This document shows, in pieces, positions 1 through 4,930 of a stretch of 14,528 nucleotides of DNA. The stretch is taken from assembly GCA_025355395.1 (NCBI GenBank), contig JANXZT010000159.1:1-14528 (forward strand). Reading direction: 5' to 3'. The DNA comes from Betaproteobacteria bacterium. Its GTDB lineage: Bacteria > Pseudomonadota > Gammaproteobacteria > Burkholderiales > Casimicrobiaceae. Position 1 is the stretch's first letter. Every line of letters starts with the position of its first letter. Both the position numbers and the translations under genes were made by a program. Below the pieces are notes generated by a model. That model was not told where the DNA came from and searched no databases. It saw only the letters and a program-made list of their open reading frames with translations.

Positions 1-1
1 C

Positions 2-121
2 GATCTTCGGGTGGTGCAATTGCTGCTGGGGCACGCCGACATCACCACCACCACCATCTATACTCACGTCGCGCGCGAACGCCTGAAGCAACTGCACCAG
101 GCCCATCACCCGCGTGGGTGA
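2..121 (+). CDS. xerD: Tyrosine recombinase XerD, C-terminal end only (partial)
   Basis: This is the last 39 codons of a site-specific tyrosine recombinase, cut by the left edge of the window. The visible sequence carries the LLGHAD segment, with the conserved histidine of the catalytic set. It is followed by a run of four threonines, IYTHVA with the nucleophilic tyrosine (codon 59-61), and the RERLKQLH...HHPRG tail typical of proteobacterial XerD. The family acts with XerC and FtsK at dif to resolve chromosome dimers. The tail ending in HHPRG favours XerD over XerC or a phage integrase. The catalytic Arg and Lys residues lie outside the window. The TGA stop overlaps a possible GTG start of the next frame (GTGA at 118-121). 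Confidence 0.88.
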   Translation, partial: DLRVVQLLLGHADITTTTIYTHVARERLKQLHQAHHPRG

Positions 122-231
122 GGTTCTCCCGCGGTGATGCCTACCACTATCCATGGGGCGCGCGGGATGTACATGCCCGCGCCCGCCAGCGACATGGCGA
201 GACGCTTCATGTGCTCGTGCTGCGAGCAGGC

Positions 232-1095
232 ATGATCGTCAGCCTCGCTTCGATTCGCCCCTGGCTGCGGCGATTGAAGCCCGGCAACCGGGCACCACGG
301 GATTCAGGAAAGGCACCCGGCGCCGCAATCGACTTGCCGGCCGTGCCCGGCACGGTTGCGTTCGTGTGCAACCTGTGCGGAACACCCAATACGGTCGCGC
401 CGGCGGAGCTTTCACGCGAAACACCCTCGTGCCGCCGATGCGCATCGACCGTCCGCTTCCGCGCGGTGGCGCACCTTGTTTGCACCGAGCTTTTGGGATG
501 CGACGCGACACTCACCGAATTGCCGGTTCACAACAACCTCCGCGGCATCGGCCTCTCCGACGATGACCGGTACGCGCGTGCGCTGGCCGCGCATTTCGAT
601 TACACCAACACCTGGTTCGATGCGCAGCCGAAGCTCGACATCACGCGACCGCCGGAGTCGATGATCGGCCAATACGATTTCCTGATTGCGAGTGATGTCT
701 TCGAGCATGTGGCCCCGCCGATCGAGATCGCCTTCATTAACGCGCGTCGACTCCTGAAGCCGGGAGGTGTGTTCATCTTCACCGTGCCTTTTTCGCTCGA
801 TGCCGCGACCGTCGAGCACTTTCCCGAGTTGAACGAGTTTCATCTCGAGCAGCGCAATGCGCAGTGGACGTTGCACAACATTACCCGTGATGGCCGCACC
901 GAGTCGTTCGGCAATCTGGTGTTCCACGGGGGGCCGGGCAGCACGCTCGAAATGCGGTTGTTTTCGCAAGCGGGGCTCATGCAGCAATTCGCGGCAGCCG
1001 GTTTTAGCTCCTGGCGCATCGCCAGCGAGCCTTGTGCCGCGCATGGCATCGCGTGGCCGGAACCCTGGTCGGTTCCCGTCGTCGCCATCGCCTGA
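232..1095 (+). CDS. Class I SAM-dependent methyltransferase with N-terminal zinc ribbon
   Basis: The product is a predicted 287-residue cytosolic methyltransferase of unknown substrate. Residues about 46-70 hold CNLCG...CRRC, two CxxC pairs resembling a small zinc ribbon. Residues about 105-137 have RGIGLSD, then DYTNTWFDAQPKLDI. Residues 148-185 hold YDFLIASDVFEHV and LLKPGGVFIFTVPFS, the usual motif region around beta-strands 4 and 5 of Rossmann methyltransferases. The glycine-rich motif I (GxGxG) is not obvious, so SAM binding is inferred from the later motifs. The frame stays open up to a GTG at 118 that overlaps the xerD stop. That N-terminal stretch is Arg/His-rich and not protein-like, so I prefer ATG 232; GTG 211 or 217 are alternatives. 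The gene follows xerD on the same strand and converges on folB 44 bp away. Confidence 0.72.
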   Translation: MIVSLASIRPWLRRLKPGNRAPRDSGKAPGAAIDLPAVPGTVAFVCNLCGTPNTVAPAELSRETPSCRRCASTVRFRAVAHLVCTELLGCDATLTELPVHNNLRGIGLSDDDRYARALAAHFDYTNTWFDAQPKLDITRPPESMIGQYDFLIASDVFEHVAPPIEIAFINARRLLKPGGVFIFTVPFSLDAATVEHFPELNEFHLEQRNAQWTLHNITRDGRTESFGNLVFHGGPGSTLEMRLFSQAGLMQQFAAAGFSSWRIASEPCAAHGIAWPEPWSVPVVAIA

Positions 1096-1139
1096 AGCAT
1101 CCTCGGGCGCGGGCTTCGACCCATGAGCGCGGGAACTCG

Positions 1140-1490
1140 TCAGGCTTGTCGGCGCTCGATCTGCACGCCAATTTCCCTGACCCCGGCCACCGCCCCCAGC
1201 TTGGCGACCCGCACCTTGACCCACTGCGCGCGAAAATCACCGAGCGCGATGTCGGCGATGCCCTGGGCAAAGCGCTCCAGCAAGCGGTGCCGATGCTCCG
1301 CGGCAAAGGCCTGCACCCGCTGCACCACGGCGGAGTAATCGAGCGCGTCGGCAAGATCATCCGAGGCAAACGCCGCATCCGGCACGCCGAGCTCGAGGTC
1401 GAGCCGCAACGTCTGCGGCAGGTGCTCTTCCCACGCATAAACGCCGATGCGCGTCTGCACGCGCAGGTCGTTGATGAAGATGGTGTTCAT
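1140..1490 (-). CDS. folB: Dihydroneopterin aldolase (FolB)
   Basis: This enzyme cleaves 7,8-dihydroneopterin to 6-hydroxymethyl-7,8-dihydropterin and glycolaldehyde in cytosolic folate synthesis. The 116-residue product has the family's length. It starts MNTIFINDLRVQTRIGVYAWEE, including the conserved GVY-WE near residues 16-21. It has DYSAVV at about 51-56 and the C-terminal VAKLGAVAGVREIGVQIERR block. Lys97 sits where the catalytic lysine of FolB lies. The usual K-P-G-A reads K-L-G-A here, a mild deviation. The start ATG (complement of 1488-1490) has no clear Shine-Dalgarno sequence. Only 22 bp separate it from a MITE-like element, so its native upstream region may have been replaced. The gene is convergent with the methyltransferase gene and on the same strand as def. 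Confidence 0.92.
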   Translation of the reverse strand: MNTIFINDLRVQTRIGVYAWEEHLPQTLRLDLELGVPDAAFASDDLADALDYSAVVQRVQAFAAEHRHRLLERFAQGIADIALGDFRAQWVKVRVAKLGAVAGVREIGVQIERRQA

Positions 1491-1512
1491 CGGGTGCGGC
1501 GCACGGTGTCAG

Positions 1513-1527
1513 GGAACCTCTGAACAA
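1513..1527 (+). repeat. Left terminal inverted repeat of the MITE-like element
   Basis: GGAACCTCTGAACAA matches the reverse complement of 1809-1823 at 14 of 15 positions (C/T difference at position 13). It lies 22 bp upstream of the folB start codon. Confidence 0.8.
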
Positions 1528-1542
1528 GTCGCGCGCGATTGC

Positions 1543-1658
1543 GACGGTGGTGTTTCGGGATGGATTGCCGCAGTTACCAAATGAGGCGGCGCGAAGCGAA
1601 GGGTGGTTCCCTTGTGCCAAGCGTCGCGACAAAGCAAGCCACCCGAAACACCACCGTC
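1543..1658. repeat. Internal inverted repeat (17-bp arms) of the MITE-like element
   Basis: The arm at 1543-1559 (GACGGTGGTGTTTCGGG) is perfectly complementary to 1642-1658. Between them is a smaller AAGGG/CCCTT hairpin (1599-1603 with 1609-1613) and scattered further complementarity, so this half can fold as one long imperfect stem. Confidence 0.8.
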
Positions 1659-1671
1659 CCTCCGGGCTGCT

Positions 1672-1785
1672 GCCAAATGCGGCGCTTGCTTCCGGGTTTG
1701 CCAACTGAGGCTCCTCGGCATCGTAGTTTGACTACGACCGTCGTCGCGCCGAATTTGGCAACGGAGGCAATCATCCGCATTTGGC
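1672..1785. repeat. Second internal hairpin of the MITE-like element
   Basis: GCCAAATGCGG at 1672-1682 is the exact complement of CCGCATTTGGC at 1775-1785. Further imperfect pairing continues inwards (TTGCTTCCG opposite CGGAGGCAA) to a central stem TCGTAGT-TTG-ACTACGA at 1721-1737. Confidence 0.75.
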
Positions 1786-1808
1786 CCTGCAGCGCAATCA
1801 CGTGGGAG

Positions 1809-1823
1809 TTATTCAGAGGTTCC
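1809..1823 (-). repeat. Right terminal inverted repeat of the MITE-like element
   Basis: On the minus strand this reads GGAACCTCTGAATAA. It ends exactly where the def stop codon (TAA, complement of 1824-1826) begins, so the first flanking bases after the element are part of def. Confidence 0.8.
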
Positions 1824-2327
1824 TTAGCCGGCGAGGCGCTGTTTCTTGCGCAGCCTTGCGGATAAACGGGCGCGTTTTAGCGGCGACAGGTGATCGACGA
1901 ACACCTTGCCCATCAGGTGATCCATCTCGTGCTGGATGCATACCGCAAGAAGGCCATCGGCGTCGACATTGAAGCGTTCGCCCCGCTGGTTCAGCGCGCG
2001 CACCCGTGCGGTAGCAGGGCGGGTCACCTTGTCGTAATAGCCTGGCACTGACAGGCAGCCTTCCTCGGCCTCGGCCTCGCCGCCGACTTCGAGAATTTCC
2101 GGGTTGATGAACACCCGGAGCTCGTCGCGCGTTTCGGACAGGTCCATGACGATTACCCGCTTGTGGACGTCAACCTGGGTGGCCGCGAGGCCGATGCCCG
2201 GCGCCGCATACATGGTTTCGGCCAGGTCACGGACCAGCTTCTGGATTTCGGGGGTCACCGCCGCCACCGGGGAGGCGACCTTGCGCAATCGCGGGTCCGG
2301 ATATTCGAGTATCTGAAGTAATGCCAT
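1824..2327 (-). CDS. def: Peptide deformylase
   Basis: This metalloenzyme removes the formyl group from the N-terminal formyl-Met of nascent proteins at the ribosome. The 167-residue product carries all three signature motifs: GIGLAATQ (motif I), EGCLSVPG (motif II, with the metal-binding Cys) and QHEMDHLMGK (motif III, HExxH with both metal-binding His and the catalytic Glu). I start at MALLQILEYPDPRLRKVA, which matches the usual deformylase N-terminus. The frame is open another 27 codons upstream, but that extension does not look like the family. The C-terminus (LRKKQRLAG) looks natural even though its TAA abuts a mobile-element end. def is commonly followed by fmt in proteobacteria; here the element and folB follow instead. 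It is divergent from the LysM gene across a 107-bp gap. Confidence 0.95.
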   Translation of the reverse strand: MALLQILEYPDPRLRKVASPVAAVTPEIQKLVRDLAETMYAAPGIGLAATQVDVHKRVIVMDLSETRDELRVFINPEILEVGGEAEAEEGCLSVPGYYDKVTRPATARVRALNQRGERFNVDADGLLAVCIQHEMDHLMGKVFVDHLSPLKRARLSARLRKKQRLAG

Positions 2328-2337
2328 CGTTCTAAGC

Positions 2338-2366
2338 TTGCAAAATGCAGACTCCGGATGCAGAAT
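2338..2366 (+). promoter_or_regulatory. Candidate sigma-70 promoter for the LysM-dprA unit
   Basis: TTGCAA (2338-2343) and CAGAAT (2361-2366) are separated by 17 bp, each matching 4 of 6 consensus bases. They lie about 70 bp upstream of the LysM-protein start in the def/LysM divergent gap. The matches are modest and the call rests on position as much as sequence. Confidence 0.35.
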
Positions 2367-2434
2367 CTGATCTAACCCCTTATTTTGCGGCGGTTTAGAC
2401 GATGGCAAGGCCCGCCCCCACCGGAAGAGGTCTT

Positions 2435-3553
2435 ATGCGTCAGAAGTTTAGCATAGCGAAGCGCCTGCTTGCGGCGACTGCCGCCGTCCTGGTCGTGGCC
2501 GGTGCGGCCGTCGCTGCCGACGATGTTGTGGTCAATCCCCGGGCTCCAGAGCGCTACACAGTGCAAAAAGGAGACACTCTTTGGGGCATCGCCGGCAAAT
2601 TCCTGAAGGACCCGTGGCGCTGGCCGGATATCTGGCGCCTGAACCGCGACCAGATCAGGAATCCCCATTGGATTTATCCCGGTGACGTGGTGGTGCTTGA
2701 CCGCACTGGCGGCCCCGGAGGCGGGGCCGAAGGCGTGCCGCGCCTCACCATCGAACGCCCGATGGTGAGACTCTCGCCGGGAGTGCGAGTTTCGCCGCTG
2801 GCCTCCGAAGCCATCCCCAGCATCCCCTCGGGCGACATCGAGCCCTATCTCACCGAGCCGCTCATCACCGGACCGGAAGGACTGGCAAACGCCGCCGAAA
2901 TCATCGCCGGCAAGGACAAGCGGGTGGTGCGTGGGCAAAACGATGTCGTCTACGTGACCGGCATCGATCCTGGCCGCGGCGAGCTCTGGTTCATCTATCG
3001 GCCCGGCCGTACGTTAGCGTCCCCGCAGACCGGGGAAGTTCTCGGCTACGAGCAGCGGTTCCTGGGCACCGCCCGGATCGAGCGCTTTGCCGAGGTTTCC
3101 ACCGCGCGGATTGCAGGCGCCCGGGAAGAGATACAGGTGGGTGATCGCCTGGTGCCAGCGCCCCGTGAGCAGATCCTGAATTATGTGCCGCACCCGCCAC
3201 AGCGCTCGGTCAGTGGCCAGATCATTGCCGCCGGCCCGAACTCCAGCGAAATTGGTCGCGGGTGGGTGGTGACCCTGGACAAGGGCGCGCGCGATGGGCT
3301 GGATGTTGGCTCCGTGCTGGCGATTTACAGGGTCGTCGCGCCAATCGCCGATCCGCGTCCGTCCAAGGAGCCCGATCGGATCGTGCAGCTCATGGAAGTA
3401 ACGAAGTTTGTCCAGCCCGACAGGTTTGTCCAGGTGCCGGACGAGCGCACCGGCCTGGTCTTCGTGTTCCGGGTGTTCGACCGCGTCGCCTACGGCCTGG
3501 TCCTCAACACGACGGACCCCGTCGACATCGGCGACTGGGTCCGGCAGCCGTAG
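2435..3553 (+). CDS. Secreted LysM-domain protein
   Basis: The product is 372 residues with a Sec signal peptide: MRQKFSIAKR, a hydrophobic Ala/Val/Leu core to about residue 28, and a likely cleavage after AVA. One LysM domain covers residues 40-89 (RYTVQKGDTLWGIAGKFL...PWRWPDIWRLN...PHWIYPGDVVVL), the peptidoglycan-binding fold. The remaining roughly 280 residues contain Val-rich stretches and a GWVVTLDKGARDGLDVGSVL segment but no catalytic domain I recognise. Start ATG 2435 has a good Shine-Dalgarno sequence (GGAAGAGG at 2423-2430); the earlier ATG at 2402 would add an implausible N-terminus. The protein presumably sits in the periplasm bound to the cell wall. The same type of gene commonly precedes dprA in betaproteobacteria. 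dprA starts 27 bp after the stop, so cotranscription is likely. Confidence 0.85.
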   Translation: MRQKFSIAKRLLAATAAVLVVAGAAVAADDVVVNPRAPERYTVQKGDTLWGIAGKFLKDPWRWPDIWRLNRDQIRNPHWIYPGDVVVLDRTGGPGGGAEGVPRLTIERPMVRLSPGVRVSPLASEAIPSIPSGDIEPYLTEPLITGPEGLANAAEIIAGKDKRVVRGQNDVVYVTGIDPGRGELWFIYRPGRTLASPQTGEVLGYEQRFLGTARIERFAEVSTARIAGAREEIQVGDRLVPAPREQILNYVPHPPQRSVSGQIIAAGPNSSEIGRGWVVTLDKGARDGLDVGSVLAIYRVVAPIADPRPSKEPDRIVQLMEVTKFVQPDRFVQVPDERTGLVFVFRVFDRVAYGLVLNTTDPVDIGDWVRQP

Positions 3554-3557
3554 CCAG

Positions 3558-3573
3558 GCGCGGGCGCCCGCGC
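3558..3573. repeat. 16-bp perfect GC palindrome just upstream of dprA
   Basis: GCGCGGGCGCCCGCGC sits between the LysM-gene stop and the dprA ATG, ending 7 bp before the start codon. In RNA it could form a 6-bp stem with a GCGC loop. There is no T-tract, so it is not a typical intrinsic terminator. Confidence 0.6.
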
Positions 3574-3580
3574 TTCCCCC

Positions 3581-4687
3581 ATGAAGATCGATTCCCGGGC
3601 TCGCGCTTGGGTGCGGCTGCATGCTGCCGGCGTGCCCGCGCGCGCGCTGGTCAAGCTGCTGCGGGCATTCGGCTCCCCGGAAGCGCTGCTCGATACGCGG
3701 CCAGCGCAACGGCGTTCGCACACCACTCCCGCCGCCGAGAAAGCGCTCACCGCGGGGCCGGCAGCGGAGCGCCTGCAGGCAACGCTCGACTGGCTCGCGG
3801 ATGGCGCGCACGGCCTCCTGGCGTGGGACGATGCGCAATACCCCGCGTCGCTCCTTGAGACGGGCGATCCGCCGCCGGTACTGTACACGATAGGCAGCGT
3901 TGCGCTTCTTGGTCGCCCCGGGATGGCCATTGTGGGGAGCCGCAACGCCACGCCTCAAGGGTGCGCCGATGCCGAGGCGTTCGCGAGGGCCCTGTCACAC
4001 GTGGGGATGACTATCGTGAGCGGGCTGGCGGTGGGCATCGACGCCGCTGCCCATCGCGGCGGCCTCGCCGGTCCCGGCAGCACGATCGCGGTGATCGGCA
4101 CCGGACCGGATCGCGTTTACCCCGCGCGCAATCGCGACCTCGCCCACGCGATTGCTGAAAGCGGACTCATCATCAGCGAGTTCGCGCCGGGGACACCGCC
4201 GTTGCCATCGAACTTTCCACGACGTAACCGGCTGATCAGCGGCCTCTCCCGTGGTCTCCTGGTCGTCGAGGCGACGCTCTCCTCGGGCTCCCTCATCACG
4301 GCGCGGCTTGCAGGCGAGCAGGGGCGCGAGGTGTTCGCGCTCCCCGGATCGATCCACTCGCCCTTCGCCCGTGGCTGCCACAAGCTGATTCGCGAGGGGG
4401 CGAAGCTTGTCGAAACCGCGCAGGACATCCTGGAAGAGTTGCGCCTGCCGGGCGTCGATGTAAGCGCACCCGCGCAACGCGCGTCATTGCCGGCGACAAT
4501 GCCACACCCTGCCGATCCTGACGCCGTCGCCGTGCTGGCGGCCCTCGGCCACGAAACGCTGGCGGTGGATGCCCTCGTGGTGCGCTCGACACTCGAAGCG
4601 GCGACGGTGATTGCCGCCTTGACCATGCTCGAACTGGATGGCCGCGTGGCGGCGGTCGCGGGTGGGCGTTGGCAACGCCGCACTTAG
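3581..4687 (+). CDS. dprA: DNA-processing protein DprA (Smf)
   Basis: DprA binds incoming single-stranded DNA during natural transformation and loads RecA. The 368-residue product has the expected three parts: an N-terminal SAM/HhH-like region (about 1-85); the extended Rossmann DprA core (about 90-290) with MAIVGSRNATPQG (115-127), IVSGLAVGIDAAAH (145-158), VIGTGPDRVYPARN, NFPRRNRLISGLSRG and SSGSLITARLA; and a C-terminal winged-helix-like segment (about 305-365). Length and motifs are complete, so it should be functional. The start codon lacks a visible Shine-Dalgarno sequence and is preceded by CTTCCCCC and a palindrome, so translation may depend on coupling to the LysM gene. In many betaproteobacteria smg and topB follow dprA; smg is missing here. 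Confidence 0.95.
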   Translation: MKIDSRARAWVRLHAAGVPARALVKLLRAFGSPEALLDTRPAQRRSHTTPAAEKALTAGPAAERLQATLDWLADGAHGLLAWDDAQYPASLLETGDPPPVLYTIGSVALLGRPGMAIVGSRNATPQGCADAEAFARALSHVGMTIVSGLAVGIDAAAHRGGLAGPGSTIAVIGTGPDRVYPARNRDLAHAIAESGLIISEFAPGTPPLPSNFPRRNRLISGLSRGLLVVEATLSSGSLITARLAGEQGREVFALPGSIHSPFARGCHKLIREGAKLVETAQDILEELRLPGVDVSAPAQRASLPATMPHPADPDAVAVLAALGHETLAVDALVVRSTLEAATVIAALTMLELDGRVAAVAGGRWQRRT

Positions 4688-4930
4688 GGCAGAAAGCGCC
4701 GATGCGCGGGCATTACTGCGCGCCGGGCTTGGCTCTTCACCGCGTGATCCCCATCTTGTGAGACGCGTCCCGTGTTTTAAGCGGCCGCGCGCCGCCTCGC
4801 GTGCCCGCGCGAGTGTGGGCGCCCGCACCGGCGCGCATACATGCGCGTTGGGCTGCATCGCTCAAATGTTTCCTTGCCCCGGCTTCGACACCTTGGGTAC
4901 TATCTGCCGCTCTTCGACCAGCCGCCAAGC
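4688..4930 (+). other. dprA-topB intergenic region, no gene seen
   Basis: This is 243 bp of GC-rich sequence with no coding region I can defend. It contains a CGCGCAT-AC-ATGCGCG hairpin at 4832-4847 and a candidate topB promoter near its end. I looked for smg (DUF494), which often lies here, and did not find it. Confidence 0.5.
4874..4903 (+). promoter_or_regulatory. Weak candidate promoter for topB
   Basis: TTGCCC (4874-4879) and TACTAT (4898-4903) are 18 bp apart and 28 bp upstream of the topB ATG. The -10 is a reasonable match and the -35 partial. The 5' UTR would be short (about 20 nt). Confidence 0.3.

Larger units (their letters stand above)
1513..1823. mobile_element. MITE-like non-autonomous element, about 311 bp
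   Basis: The gap between folB and def is filled by a sequence with terminal inverted repeats: GGAACCTCTGAACAA at the left end and the complement of GGAACCTCTGAATAA at the right end (14 of 15 match). The flanking tetranucleotides are TCAG (left) and TTAG (right). These look like a slightly decayed 4-bp target duplication of the YTAR type used by some IS5-family elements. The interior holds two hairpin modules: a perfect 17-bp inverted repeat (1543-1559 with 1642-1658), and a long imperfect stem (about 1668-1790) centred on a 7-bp stem with a TTG loop at 1721-1737. I recognise no transposase domain in any frame. The right end touches the last base before the def stop codon. MITE is an inference; an IS remnant or other dispersed repeat is possible. 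Confidence 0.7.

Noticed and set aside
118..231. N-terminal extension of the methyltransferase from GTG 118, coupled to xerD by GTGA
   Set aside because: The extra 38 residues are Arg/His-rich and unlike a folded N-terminus; ATG 232 gives a more natural protein. I keep it as an alternative only.
412..1224. 270-codon minus-strand open frame over the methyltransferase gene
   Set aside because: Opposite a gene with clear methyltransferase motifs; the translation has no family resemblance and runs into folB.
1539..1865. Open frames inside the MITE-like element (up to about 108 codons)
   Set aside because: They cross the terminal inverted repeat into def, have no transposase motif (no DDE/DDD pattern), and follow the hairpin structure rather than protein-like composition.
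3014..3958. 314-codon minus-strand open frame across the LysM gene and dprA
   Set aside because: Antisense to two recognised genes, Arg/His-rich, no start signal or domain.
4737..4860. Smg or another small protein in the dprA-topB gap
   Set aside because: No frame gives a family-like sequence; translations are Arg/Ala-rich and lack a plausible start and ribosome-binding site.
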